From positions 50,283 through 114,282 of the forward strand of contig NTKF01000001.1 in the NCBI GenBank assembly GCA_002457295.1: a DNA stretch of 64,000 nt. Direction: 5' to 3'. This DNA is from Flavobacteriales bacterium MED-G22. Lineage in GTDB: Bacteria; Bacteroidota; Bacteroidia; Flavobacteriales; Flavobacteriaceae. Made by a program: the position numbers and the translations under genes. Below, in pieces: positions 1-10,200 of this stretch; the stretch's first letter is position 1; each line of letters begins with the position of its first letter. The notes beneath the pieces are model-generated. The model did not search any database and had not been told where the DNA came from. It worked only from the letters and a program-made list of their open reading frames with translations.

Positions 1-468
1 CTTTTTAAGGACAATGATGAAAGAATGATATTTTTCACCAAAGGGGTTATTGAAACAGTAAAAAAATTGAACTGGTCACCTGATATTATTCATTTACACG
101 GTTGGTTTACTTCCTTATTCCCTCTATATTTAAAGACTTATTATCAAGATGAACCTATTTTTGCGGATAGTAAAATTGTTGTTTCATTCTATCCGAAAGA
201 TTTTGATGGTGTGGTTTCTAAGAAAATGTATCAGAAGTTGACTTTTGATAAAATACCAGAAGTGGAGATCGATAAATTAAAAGAAGCCAATTATGAAAAT
301 CTTTGTTATACGACCGTAAAACATGCTGATGGCTTTGTTTTTTCTGACTCTGCTGTAGATCAAAGTATTTATGATTTTGTGGCCGATTCTAAAAAACCCA
401 TCCTTGCGCATGACAACATCGAGCAAGAAAATGCATATGTAGATTTTTATAAAGAAGAGATAATATAA
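1..468 (+). CDS. glycogen/starch synthase-like protein, 3' part (5' end outside window)
   Basis: The reading frame is open from base 1, so the gene begins upstream of the window; 155 codons are visible. The segment with WSPDIIHLHGWFTSLFPLYL matches the GT5 starch/glycogen synthase N-terminal catalytic domain (DUxHxHxW-type ADP-glucose site region), followed by a region with VKHADGFVFSDSAVD. Flavobacteria usually carry a short GT5 protein of roughly 270 residues directly before a DUF4270 gene, and that order is seen here, with only 6 bases to the next start. The C-terminal GT-B half typical of full glycogen synthases is absent, so catalytic competence is uncertain. Family assignment is from visible motifs and gene order; true substrate unknown. 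Confidence 0.75.
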   Translation, partial: LFKDNDERMIFFTKGVIETVKKLNWSPDIIHLHGWFTSLFPLYLKTYYQDEPIFADSKIVVSFYPKDFDGVVSKKMYQKLTFDKIPEVEIDKLKEANYENLCYTTVKHADGFVFSDSAVDQSIYDFVADSKKPILAHDNIEQENAYVDFYKEEII

Positions 469-474
469 ATCACT

Positions 475-2307
475 ATGGTGCGAACCGCCTCAGTAACCTC
501 CTTAGCAATTCTTTTTTTGGTAACCCTTTTGCACTCTTGTGAAAAAGACTTTCATCAGGTTAGTGGTAGGCTTTTTGAGTCAGAAATGCTTCAATCACAG
601 TCCTTAATTGTGCCTGTCAACACCTTTCAAGAAGGAGTCTCTGCGGTAGAAAGCAGTGGCTTGCCCTTGGCCCAGTTGGGTCAAATAAACCATCCTGTTT
701 TTGGTAATTCTCAAGCTAAAATTGTGTCTCAACTAAGCATTAGTACCGATCCTTTCTTTGGAAATTTTCGCCAGCTCATTGAAGAGAACCCAAATGAAGA
801 CAATGCCAGTCAAATTCCAGAAAATGAAAAAGTAAAAGCGGTCTACTTAGAAATTCCTTTTTTCACTAATCAATTAGATTCGGACAATGACGGCGTAGTA
901 GACGCATTTGATGTTGACCCCAATGATCCCAATAGTAATTCTGATAGTGATAATTTGACAGACCTAGAGGAATCTCGAGCGAATTTAAATCCTTTGAACC
1001 CCGATAGTGATGGTGATGGCATTCTTGATCACGAAGATGATGATAATGCTGGGTATGACAGTGAGGATAGTGTCTATGAAATTGATTCATTATATGGTAA
1101 TCCCGAGGCGAGGTTTAACCTCAAAGTGACCAACCTGACCTATTACCTCAACACGCTTGACCCCACACTAAATTTTGAAAAAGACCAACTTTATTATTCC
1201 AATCAAGATTTTTATGAAGATGGATTTTACGATCAAGTATTGTTTGATGACCAAATCGAATTGAACTTTGATGAGCTACGTTTTTTATATAAAGAGGACG
1301 ACCCAGAGACTGAAGATGTTGATGAAACTACCCAAATTGAAACGCGCCTCTCTCCGAGACTTAGAGTGCCTTTAGAAGCATCATTTTTTCAAGAACATGT
1401 TTTGGATAAAGAAGGCGATCCAGTTTTGGCCAACAACAGTAATTTCAATGAATATGTAAGAGGTATAATTATTCAAACAGATCAGTTCACAGAAGATTTG
1501 TATATGCTTTTAGATATCTCAAATGGAGCAATAAAAATGGAATACACCTTTGATGAATATGACACCAATGGGACTGTTGATAACGCAGATGATGATTCAA
1601 TAATTACTTCTGAAAAAACTTTTGAAATAGCATTAGATGGGATTCAAGTCAATACGTTGAAGAACAGTAGATTTGATGCTACCATAGCACAGCGTATTGC
1701 TCTTTCTGAATCTGGACAACAAGCGGATAAATTATTTATAAAAAGTGGGCAATGGCATGGTAGGGTTCGTTTATTTGGAGCTGAGTCAGGTGGTATCAAC
1801 ACTATTTTATTAGACTCGCTTAGGAATCAAAATCAGTTGATCAATGAGGCTAAATTGAGTTTTTATGTAGATGCTAACTATAATACAAATGCTGATTTAG
1901 TGCCACCACGCCTGTACTTATATGACCTTCAAAATGGAAATTCATTATTAGATCAGAACACAGACAACTCTGAAAGTCTAACTGGTACAAACCTTTCAAA
2001 ATCAAGGTATGGAGGTATTTTAGAACTCAACGAGAGTAATAAGCCCTATCGTTATGTTTTTAAAATCACAGAACATATCAGTAATATTATACGATCTGAT
2101 TCTACAAATATAGATTTGGGTATCGTTGTTTCTGCAGATATCAACGACGTTTCATTTAGAGCAACAAAAAACGAGAATCAAACAAAGATTAAATATCCAA
2201 CATCTTCGCTTTTAAATCCTCTTGGGGTTGTATTGATAGGCTCAAAACCAGAAGCTAATCAAGAAGACAAAAAAGTACAACTCGAGTTGCTTTTCACAAA
2301 GTTTTAG
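475..2307 (+). CDS. DUF4270 family lipoprotein with Asp-rich calcium-repeat insert
   Basis: A 610-residue envelope lipoprotein. The N-terminus is a lipoprotein signal with the lipobox LLHSC (Cys22). The segment LPLAQLGQINHPVFGNSQAK and the overall size fit DUF4270, a Bacteroidota surface or periplasmic lipoprotein family of unknown role. Between about residues 135 and 200 lies an acidic stretch with repeated DSDNDGVVD, DSDSDN and DSDGDGILD motifs, characteristic of thrombospondin type 3 calcium-binding repeats; it interrupts a strand that resumes at EIDSLYGN. It follows the GT5 gene by 6 bases and is probably cotranscribed with it. The stop codon overlaps the convergent permease gene by 4 bases. 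Function unknown. Confidence 0.82.
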   Translation: MVRTASVTSLAILFLVTLLHSCEKDFHQVSGRLFESEMLQSQSLIVPVNTFQEGVSAVESSGLPLAQLGQINHPVFGNSQAKIVSQLSISTDPFFGNFRQLIEENPNEDNASQIPENEKVKAVYLEIPFFTNQLDSDNDGVVDAFDVDPNDPNSNSDSDNLTDLEESRANLNPLNPDSDGDGILDHEDDDNAGYDSEDSVYEIDSLYGNPEARFNLKVTNLTYYLNTLDPTLNFEKDQLYYSNQDFYEDGFYDQVLFDDQIELNFDELRFLYKEDDPETEDVDETTQIETRLSPRLRVPLEASFFQEHVLDKEGDPVLANNSNFNEYVRGIIIQTDQFTEDLYMLLDISNGAIKMEYTFDEYDTNGTVDNADDDSIITSEKTFEIALDGIQVNTLKNSRFDATIAQRIALSESGQQADKLFIKSGQWHGRVRLFGAESGGINTILLDSLRNQNQLINEAKLSFYVDANYNTNADLVPPRLYLYDLQNGNSLLDQNTDNSESLTGTNLSKSRYGGILELNESNKPYRYVFKITEHISNIIRSDSTNIDLGIVVSADINDVSFRATKNENQTKIKYPTSSLLNPLGVVLIGSKPEANQEDKKVQLELLFTKF

Positions 2308-3641
2308 AAAATTATCTTCCAAAGGTAAAAACCTATAAAGACCAAAACTATCCCCAAGGTGCCTTGGATCAATGTGCCAAGGGTGTGGGTTCTATAGGCT
2401 GTTTTTACATCCATACCACTCATCTGTGAAACAATCCAAAAATAAGAATCATTAGCATGAGAAACGGTCATGGCTCCTGTTCCAATGGCCATAATGACCC
2501 ATACTTTTCCCATTTCACTTTCAAGACCTATAAGAGGCAACAGAGGGAAAATTATTGAAGCGGCAGTAATAATCGCCACAGTTGAAGAGCCCTGTGCTGT
2601 TTTAAGTAATGCCGCAATCAAAAAAGGAATCAGTAGCCCAAAGCTTTCTAATCCAGAGAGGCTCTCAAGATGTTCACGTAGTGGTATTTCCCCAATCACT
2701 TTTCCTAATGCACCGCCCATTCCTGTGATAATAAGGATTGGAAAGGCCTGTTTAACTCCCTTAGAGAATGATAGGGAAATACTTTTTGACCCCATCGGAA
2801 GTAAAAGTCTTATACCGAAAAGGGCCCCAATGGCTAACGCTGTTATAGGATTACTCAACACTTGAACTAGTTCCAACTGTTGAGTGGTCAAGGCACTTTT
2901 AGGAATTAACGCACCTAGACACATTAACAGCAGTGGAAGTAATATGGGCAGAATAGCTTGCTTAAATGAGGGAAGTGTTTTGTCTTCTTTTGGTTCAAGA
3001 ATAGGCTCTTCCAAATCCACTTCCTTGTAGGGGTATAATTTACTTATATATAACGCAAAAAGACCTCCAGTAAGAATTAAAATTAGACCAATGATGGCGC
3101 CTGTTATGATTAGTGGAAAAAGATTGGCCAAGTCTAGATTGGCAGCCGCTGCCAAGGGCCCTGGAGTGGGAGGAATCAAAACATGTGGGGCAAAGAGACC
3201 TGTGGAAAGCGCCACGCTTAGTCCAACAAATGAGGTTTTTGTTTTTTGCGCCAAACTTTTATTTAATTGGGCTAGGATCACAAAGGCAGCGTCACAAAAA
3301 ACCGGAATAGAAACCAAATAGCCAATACAACTAATCGCAATTGGTAGTGGTAATTTGTGCAAATACCGAAGCACCCCATTAGCCAACGCATTAGCCCCAC
3401 CAGAATGTTGTAGAGAGGTGCCAATAAGTGTTCCAAAAAGGATTAAAAAACCGATACTTTTCATGGTCCCTCCAAAGCCATTCAATAAAGTTTGGAAGAT
3501 GGAGAACGGATCAAGACCTAGTAAAAAGCCTAACAGAACGCCGCCTATCAAAAGGACTAAAAAAGGGTGAAGTTTTAGTGTTGAGGTGCCAATGACAATC
3601 CACACAATTACAATAAAAACAAATACAAGTGACAAAATCAT
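2304..3641 (-). CDS. GntP family permease, probably glycerate or another sugar acid
   Basis: A 445-residue inner-membrane protein with about 12 hydrophobic segments and the GntP signatures: a first half with LLIGGVLLGFLLGLDPF and GTLIGTSLQHSGGA, a mid-loop PHVLIPPTPGPLAAAANL, and a C-terminal AQGSSTVAIITAASI followed by SHANDSYFW. GntP proteins are H+ symporters for gluconate and related acids. It lies 12 bases downstream of a glycerate kinase gene on the same strand, so glycerate import is the most economical inference. The second GntP copy at 40619 has PHPAPSAIAVLFG in the equivalent loop and so probably a different substrate. Confidence 0.85.
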   Translation of the reverse strand: MILSLVFVFIVIVWIVIGTSTLKLHPFLVLLIGGVLLGFLLGLDPFSIFQTLLNGFGGTMKSIGFLILFGTLIGTSLQHSGGANALANGVLRYLHKLPLPIAISCIGYLVSIPVFCDAAFVILAQLNKSLAQKTKTSFVGLSVALSTGLFAPHVLIPPTPGPLAAAANLDLANLFPLIITGAIIGLILILTGGLFALYISKLYPYKEVDLEEPILEPKEDKTLPSFKQAILPILLPLLLMCLGALIPKSALTTQQLELVQVLSNPITALAIGALFGIRLLLPMGSKSISLSFSKGVKQAFPILIITGMGGALGKVIGEIPLREHLESLSGLESFGLLIPFLIAALLKTAQGSSTVAIITAASIIFPLLPLIGLESEMGKVWVIMAIGTGAMTVSHANDSYFWIVSQMSGMDVKTAYRTHTLGTLIQGTLGIVLVFIGFYLWKIIF

Positions 3642-3653
3642 GTTGTGACTAGT

Positions 3654-4781
3654 CTAATTTTTTAACTCATTTAAAACGCTTAAGACTCGATTTTGTAAGT
3701 TTTGCTTTGCGAACTTCATTGCTTCCTCAGTGTTTTGATGCTCTGGTTTGCAATTGATGAGTCTTATGTTTGCAGATAGTTTTTCTTTCTCTACTAATGG
3801 GTCAACTGAACCAGCAAAAATAAAAGTAATCTTTTTTTGTTCATCACCCCATTGAGCAATTTTAAACGGTAGCTTTCCAGCAGCAGTTTGACCATCAAAT
3901 CGTCCTTCTCCCGTAAAAATAATAGTTGCTTTCTGTAAAGCTTTTTCTAATGCTGTTTTTTTAGATAATAAGTCAAAGCCATTAGTAATTTGGGCATCGA
4001 GTAATCCTTTCAATCCAGCGGCAACACCACCTGCTGCTCCACCTCCTTCAATGGAATTAAGCCTTTGGCCGTTCAAATGCTCTATTAATTGGATAAGATG
4101 CGCCCCATTGGTCTCAAGTGTTTCAATCATATTAGATGAAGCTCCCTTTTGAGTCGCATAAACATATGCTGCCCCTTTTTCTCCTAAAAGCGGATTGTTC
4201 ACATCGCAGGCAATCACAAATTCAGTTTGTTCGATTCTTGAATCAATTAATGAGTTATCAATCTTGTATACCCTATTTAAATTTCCACCTGAAGGAAAAA
4301 CAGCATGACCTCTATGATCTAATAATTGTCCACCAAGCGCGACAAAAATTCCCGCCCCTAAGTCATGCGTTGCACTACCTCCTATTCCCAAAATGATCTT
4401 TCGACAGCCTAGATCCAATGCATGTTTGATTTGATGCCCGACTCCTAATGTGCTGGTTTTTAAAGGGTTTTGCCTCTTTTTTTCTATGCCAACTAGACCT
4501 GCACATTGCGAGAGTTCAATCCATCCGGTAGCCTCTTTTTCAAACATAAAGTATGGCTTATTAATTTTTCTGTTCAGTGCATCGACGCTGTCACAAAAAA
4601 TTAATTTTCCTGCTGCTTTTTCAACTAAAGTGTCCAAGGCACCTTCCCCGCCGTCGGAAAACGGGAAAGTGGTATAATTGCTTCTAGGCAACACTTTTTC
4701 AATACAGGCACTCATAATTTGTGTTACCTCAATTGCGGAGAGGCTACCTTTGAAGGAGTCGGGAATAAGTAAAAATTGCAC
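3654..4781 (-). CDS. glycerate kinase (GlxK/GarK family)
   Basis: A 375-residue cytosolic kinase that phosphorylates glycerate to 2- or 3-phosphoglycerate. Full-length for the family (about 375-380). It begins MQFLLIPDSFKGSLSA, the usual start of the family, and has FSDGGEGALDTLV, a glycine-rich GIGGSATHDLGAGIF, an EGGGAAGGVAAGLKGLL stretch and FTGEGRFDGQTAAGKLP. The permease gene follows after 12 bases, indicating an uptake-plus-phosphorylation operon feeding lower glycolysis or serine metabolism. No clear -7 box was found in the 74 bases upstream. Confidence 0.92.
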   Translation of the reverse strand: MQFLLIPDSFKGSLSAIEVTQIMSACIEKVLPRSNYTTFPFSDGGEGALDTLVEKAAGKLIFCDSVDALNRKINKPYFMFEKEATGWIELSQCAGLVGIEKKRQNPLKTSTLGVGHQIKHALDLGCRKIILGIGGSATHDLGAGIFVALGGQLLDHRGHAVFPSGGNLNRVYKIDNSLIDSRIEQTEFVIACDVNNPLLGEKGAAYVYATQKGASSNMIETLETNGAHLIQLIEHLNGQRLNSIEGGGAAGGVAAGLKGLLDAQITNGFDLLSKKTALEKALQKATIIFTGEGRFDGQTAAGKLPFKIAQWGDEQKKITFIFAGSVDPLVEKEKLSANIRLINCKPEHQNTEEAMKFAKQNLQNRVLSVLNELKN

Positions 4782-4855
4782 TTTTGAATAACTTTAGACA
4801 AAGAAACGCATTCTGAATTAGATTAAAAACTAGGGGATTTACCCTATTCGGAAAA

Positions 4856-5812
4856 TCACTTTTGAATGGCCTCCATAATCAGTGGAGCATGATCTCTAGA
4901 ATTTTCTATAAACCACTTATTTGTTTTGTATCCTCCACAAACAACACCAGCCAAATATACTCCAGGTGCAAATGACTCCATCGTTTCAGGATTGTATTTT
5001 GGGGTCTTATGTTCATCCTCTTTAAAGGTCACACCAAGAGATTCTAACAACCCAAAGTTGGGTTGATACCCTGTCATGGCTAAAACAAAATCATTCTCAA
5101 TTTTTTGTTTCCCCATATCGTTTTTAAATAAGACTTCTGTCTCTGTAATTGCAGTTATAATTGTATTGAAATGGGCCTTAATGCTGCCCTCTTTAATTCG
5201 GTTAATGATATCTGGTCGAACCCAATATTTTACATTAGTGCCTATTTCTGGTTCTCTTATTAGCATAGTTACACTTTTCGCCCCTTTACGGTAGGTTTCA
5301 AGAGCTACATCAACTGCAGAATTTGCTGCTCCAACAACAACCAAATTCATGTCAAAAAAAGGGTGAGGTTCTCTGTAGTAGTGAAGTACTTTTGGGAGGT
5401 TTTCACCAGGGACGTTTAATAAATAGGGGGCATCATAAAAACCAGTGGCAACAACAATATTTGCTGCTTGATGAATGTTTTTTGTAGTTTTTACTACAAA
5501 TTGATCATTGTTGCGTTCAATTGATTTTACACCGTCATAAAGATGAGTGTTTAATTCCCAATGTGAAGACACACGCCTGTAATATTCTAGCGCCTCAGCA
5601 CGTGTAGGTTTAGGTTGGTGCGAAACAAATGGAACATTGCCTATTTCAAGTTTGTCTGAGGTTGAAAAAAAGGTCATATTTAACGGATAATTATAAATTG
5701 AATTGACAAGAGAACCTTTGTCTAAAATCAAATAATTAAAGTTCTTTTTCTCTGCCTCAATCCCACAAGCCAAACCTATAGGCCCAGCACCAATAATCAC
5801 TACATCATACAT
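4856..5812 (-). CDS. ypdA: YpdA family flavoprotein, putative bacillithiol disulfide reductase
   Basis: A 318-residue FAD/NADPH oxidoreductase. The FAD dinucleotide motif GAGPIG is at residues 8-13 and a second nucleotide-binding motif VVGAANSAVD lies in the middle; the C-terminal part has FALAM-like VLAMTGYQPN and APGVYLAGVVCGGYKTN. There is no redox CxxC pair, which is the YpdA rather than the thioredoxin reductase pattern. YpdA reduces oxidised bacillithiol in organisms that make this thiol. The start is fixed because the Rossmann motif begins at residue 3. A -7 box lies only 4 bases upstream of the ATG. It stands alone between the glycerate kinase and acyltransferase genes. Confidence 0.85.
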   Translation of the reverse strand: MYDVVIIGAGPIGLACGIEAEKKNFNYLILDKGSLVNSIYNYPLNMTFFSTSDKLEIGNVPFVSHQPKPTRAEALEYYRRVSSHWELNTHLYDGVKSIERNNDQFVVKTTKNIHQAANIVVATGFYDAPYLLNVPGENLPKVLHYYREPHPFFDMNLVVVGAANSAVDVALETYRKGAKSVTMLIREPEIGTNVKYWVRPDIINRIKEGSIKAHFNTIITAITETEVLFKNDMGKQKIENDFVLAMTGYQPNFGLLESLGVTFKEDEHKTPKYNPETMESFAPGVYLAGVVCGGYKTNKWFIENSRDHAPLIMEAIQK

Positions 5813-5816
5813 ACGA

Positions 5817-5824
5817 CAAAGGTA
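5817..5824 (-). promoter_or_regulatory. -7 box of the ypdA promoter
   Basis: The minus strand reads TACCTTTG, a perfect match to the Bacteroidota -7 consensus TAnnTTTG. Its last base is only 4 bases from the ypdA ATG (5812), so transcription should begin at or next to the start codon. I found no TTG at the expected -33 distance. Confidence 0.5.
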
Positions 5825-5855
5825 AAAAATCCTGCGGGACAGACTAATAATTATA

Positions 5856-5910
5856 AATACTTATTAAAAATAATTAAGCATAGATAATACTTATAAAAAA
5901 TAATTAAACA
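5856..5910. repeat. two 25-bp AT-rich direct repeats, 30-bp period
   Basis: Positions 5856-5880 and 5886-5910 both read AATACTTAT, one variable base, AAAAATAATTAA, one variable base, CA; only 2 of 25 positions differ. They lie about 40-95 bases upstream of the expected ypdA start point and downstream of the acyltransferase stop codon. They may be tandem operator sites or a simple local duplication; the sequence alone does not decide. Confidence 0.5.
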
Positions 5911-5962
5911 CTGCCTCTTTCATCAATATATTTAATAATTATAAGCATTACTTATGCAAATA

Positions 5963-7018
5963 CTAAATTAATAATATCCGTTGTCTTAAGAAGAGTGAAG
6001 CTAGAGAGACCAAAAAATAAAGCAATGCAATTGATAGACCAAAAAACGGTGCAATTGCTAGGGTAGAGCAAAGCCACCAAATGGGGAAAAGAAATGCACC
6101 GGAAGCATACTTGATTGAACTGACAAAAACCCTGTCTTCAGAGCGGTTAATGACTACTCTTGTTATCCATAGTGGTATAAGGTTTGGAAGACTCAGAATG
6201 TGTCCCAACAAATTTCGTCCGGATATTTTTTTAGCGTTTAATAAGTCTTCGCCGAGTGCCAATTTTTCCTTTAAGTCACTAAACTCTAACAAGGTATTTT
6301 TTGCATTGATCCACTTTTTTTGTTGTTCATATTGATTCGATTCCTCAGGAATCCAAAGACATGCTTTCATTTTATAGGTTAAGGCTTCCTTCACCTGATT
6401 TATGATTTGTGCTTCAGAAGCGGATGGAGTAATAAAATCTTGAACTAAAAGTGGCGTTCCAAAAACAAAATGTAGGCTACATCGCGCTTGTTTATGATGA
6501 CCATAATTGAGACCTACAGGCATGATATAGATTTTTTCTTTTGGATATTTCATTTGTGCTTGATAAGCAAGTCTACTGCTTCCCTTAGATAGTGTTTGAA
6601 GATAGTATTCGTCATGGTGTCCACCCTCTGAAAACATGAGCATATTTCCTTTGTTTCCCAATAGAGAATAGCATTGTTTGAAGGTGGCATCATTTTTCTT
6701 TAAATTTTGATAACCATTCCGAATGCGATAAACCGGCAGCATTTTGAGTACATCAAAAAACCACTTTTGCGGCCCATTGAATACATCAGCTCTTGTTAGT
6801 GAGGTTATCGTTTCTGGTGTAAAGGCACCAACTAAAAGTGGGTCTAAAAAGGCACCTTGGTGGTTGGGAGAATACAACACACCACCATCTCTAGGAATGT
6901 TTTCTAAACCGTAAAGCTTAATGTTCCTAAAATAAATATAGCTGTAAGTTTTGATGTAAAACTTTAATAGGAAATATAGTATTTGTTTCAACCGTAACTT
7001 AATTATTGAGTTAAACAT
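5963..7018 (-). CDS. PlsC-type 1-acylglycerol-3-phosphate acyltransferase
   Basis: A 351-residue membrane-associated acyltransferase of phospholipid or ornithine/amino-lipid synthesis. The active-site block reads PNHQGAFLDP (His53, Asp59; an H-X5-D spacing seen in this Bacteroidota subfamily rather than the classical H-X4-D), followed by a substrate block MLMFSEGGHHDE and a conserved SKGSSRLAYQA. The N-terminal 35 residues are hydrophobic and the last 60 contain two probable membrane helices. The large C-terminal domain after the PlsC core makes it longer than E. coli PlsC (about 245 residues). The acyl acceptor cannot be read from sequence. Confidence 0.82.
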   Translation of the reverse strand: MFNSIIKLRLKQILYFLLKFYIKTYSYIYFRNIKLYGLENIPRDGGVLYSPNHQGAFLDPLLVGAFTPETITSLTRADVFNGPQKWFFDVLKMLPVYRIRNGYQNLKKNDATFKQCYSLLGNKGNMLMFSEGGHHDEYYLQTLSKGSSRLAYQAQMKYPKEKIYIMPVGLNYGHHKQARCSLHFVFGTPLLVQDFITPSASEAQIINQVKEALTYKMKACLWIPEESNQYEQQKKWINAKNTLLEFSDLKEKLALGEDLLNAKKISGRNLLGHILSLPNLIPLWITRVVINRSEDRVFVSSIKYASGAFLFPIWWLCSTLAIAPFFGLSIALLYFLVSLASLFLRQRILLI

Positions 7019-7156
7019 ACAATTTTAAACGATCATATTAAATAAAAAATGACATCCAGACCAAAAAGCTGATTAGGAAAAAAATGCAAATGAAATAGTT
7101 CTTCTAACCGTATGATTCACGTAAAAAAGATTATTAGTTCTGGAGCAGAACCCCTT

Positions 7157-7182
7157 TTGTACTAAATAATTTCTTAAATTTG
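7157..7182 (+). promoter_or_regulatory. candidate promoter of the TonB receptor gene
   Basis: TAAATTTG at 7175-7182 matches TAnnTTTG. A TTG at 7157-7159 lies 15 bases upstream, slightly closer than the usual spacing. Transcription would start near 7187 and leave a leader of about 80 bases, which is A-rich and has no visible Shine-Dalgarno sequence. Confidence 0.4.
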
Positions 7183-7266
7183 AAATAAAATTTCGGAGAC
7201 ATTTTCCAAAATTTGAATGATTACTATTAATTAGATAAAACAGAAAACAAAACTAATTACAACTCG

Positions 7267-10200
7267 ATGAAACATATATATTCTTTTAGAGTGCTAACGT
7301 TATTACTTTTGATGTTTAGTGCTATGACTGTCCACGCGCAGAGTACAATCTCTGGTTCTGTGATGGATGCCGAGACACAGGAATTAATTCCGGGTGTCAA
7401 CATTATTGTTTTGGGTTCAAACACAGGAACCACAACAGATTTTGATGGAAATTTCTTATTAAACACTTCTGCATCTCCACCTTTTACTTTGGAAATTAGT
7501 TCCATAGGTTTTGCAAGTCAGCAAATTGAAGTGGTTTCTGCAGACCAAAGAATTGATGTGATGCTAGTTCCTGGTCAAAATTTAGACGAAATAGTTGTTT
7601 CCGCCTCTAGACGATCTGAAAAAGTATTAGATGCACCAGCGTCAATCACTATTCTTTCTTCTGAAGAGTTAACAAATAACGCCAACGTCAATGATCCTAT
7701 TAGAAACTTGATCAATGTTCCAGGAATTCAATTTCAACAGCAATCTGCGAATTCAATCAATTTTGAAATGAGAGCAGGCTCTGGGGTTTTTGGGACGAGT
7801 GTTTTCCCAATTTTAGATTATCGTTTCTTACAATCCCCTGCTAGTGGATCTTTCTTCAATGCACAGTCGGGTCTGTCTAACTTAGATTTAGACCGAGTTG
7901 AGGTGGTTAGAGGGGCTGCTTCTGCCCTGTATGGATTTGGTGTTGAGTCAGGTGTTGTTCACTTTTTCTCTAAAAAAGCCATTGATAAACCAGGTACCTC
8001 AGTTGAACTTATTGGTGGAAACTTAAATACTTTTTCTGCGGCAGTGAGGCATGCCTATGCAAATGAAAAGAAAACCTTCGGATTTAAAATTAATGCACAA
8101 TATAAGCGGGGTGACGAATTTCAACTAGACCCAGATTTGGATGGGGATTTTAATGATCAAATAAATGCTGCTACAGCTAACGGTATTTTCCAGCCCATTG
8201 TTGCTAATGGGAGAATTGATCCAAGCCAAGTGCCTTCAACTCCAATTTTAACCCAGTCTGAATTAGACCCCGATGGCGATGGGAATTCTTATTTAGGCCA
8301 ATATGAAAGTTCAAGTGTGAATGCCCACCTCGAATTTAGACCAAATGACAACACTGAAGCAGTAGTCTCTGGAGGCTGGAATGCAGGTAGTTTTCTTGTC
8401 AACCAAAATCAGGGCCCAGGTGTTGGTGCTGGAAATGATTATTGGGCTCAAGCCAGAGTTAATTCTGGCGGTTTTTTTGGTCAGATATCTTATAACTTTA
8501 ATGATGGAGGTGAAGGAAAAGAACCTTTTTATTTGTATTTGACAGCGCAAAGAATCATTACAAAAAGATCGGCTTTAGAGGGTCAATTTCAATATAATTT
8601 TGAAGCAAAAAGTTTCTTAGATTCAAACTTTACTATTGGATTTGATTACAGAAACATAGACGTAATTACAGACAATACCTTATTTGGTCAAAATGAAGGA
8701 AAAGTAGATTATGTTCTTTACGGATTTTATGGACAGGGTACTTCGCGGTTTAGCGATAAACTGGATTTGACTTATGCTTTACGATATGATAAACCGAGTT
8801 TTATTGATAAGGGTAAAATTGCGCCTAGAGTAGCCTTGGTATTCAAACCGAATGAAAAAAATAGTTTTAGATTATCATATAACGAAGCAACATTTGGGCC
8901 AAGCACCTTAGAAATGTATTTGGATTTTCCAGTTTCAATACCAGCACCAGGTATTTCAGATGTATGGTTATCAGGTCAAGCATCAGCACAGAATTTTGAT
9001 CCAAACGCTCCAATAGAAATAATTGGAGGGGGTGGAGCTGTAGTGCCTGCAAACACCACAGATTGGCCTTTAGCTGTACCTTATGGCGCAGTGGCTGGAC
9101 AAGTATTACCTCAACTATATGCCGGGGTTGGAGCAAGCCCATCTTATGCTCCCCTTTTGCCACTTGTTCAAAACTTTTTTAGTACATACGTGCCTTCAGG
9201 AACATCAGGAACTATTGAAGGCTATAATGTTTATAATGGTAGCCCCATGCCAACAGCTATAGGTACGCCCTCAGCACTCTTGGGGACAACTTCTTCTTGG
9301 GAGATTGGGTATAAAGGATTCTTGGGTGACAAATTTGCTTTGGGAATTGATGTTTACACTTTCTCAAGAACTGGATCAACCCAAAATACGGCCATAGGCC
9401 CTACCTTTAGATTAAATAATTCTAGTGGAATACCGGCAGATCTTGGAGCCCGTGTGGCTTCAGATTTTGCTTCAGATCCTGTTATTAGTGGAGCAATTAC
9501 CCAGGCGGTGACTAATGGAGTCAATGCACAAGTTCAAGCAAGTGTACAAGCACAATACGAAGCACAAGGCATCCCACAGTCAATATGGGCTACCGGAGCG
9601 CCAGAAGGGGCGCTTTTCCCGGGTTCTCCAGCAATACCCTCTGTTACTGACGCCACAGCAGCTGCCGCTGCTCCCTTTATAGCACCTGCAATTGAGGCGG
9701 CTTCTGCCGAAGTTCAAGCTCTTGTTGGAGGGGCTTTCATTCAAGGGGGGCAAGGTTATTTGGGTGCTATTAGTTCTGAATTTATTGGAGCAATTGAATC
9801 TCAAAGAGTTCCGCAAGGAGATGGCATCACGCACATCTCTGCAGGGTACAGAATTTTTGACAATGTTACTCGATCACACTGGGGTAGTGACATATCTATG
9901 GAGTATTTCGCAACCGATAAATTGACTTTTTGGGGAAATGCTTCTTGGTTGAGTCAAAACGAATGGATACCTGGAGAAGAAGATGACGACGGTTTACCTT
10001 TTCCAGATTTTCTTAACGCACCCTTATTTAAGTATCGTTTAGGGGCAACCTTCACTGATAGAGATGGTTTTCAAGCTTCTTTAGCTTTTCAACATGACGA
10101 TGAATTCAACTCTAATCAAGGGTTTTATGCAGGAACTGTTCAAGCAAAGAATTTGGTTGATGTCAGTTTAGGGTATAAATTAACAAGTGGTGTTAAACTA

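Noticed and set aside
866..1090. His-rich minus-strand ORF of 74 codons
   Set aside because: It is the antisense of Asp-rich calcium-repeat codons (GAT/GAC give ATC/GTC frames and CAT-rich readings) inside the DUF4270 gene; no independent start context.
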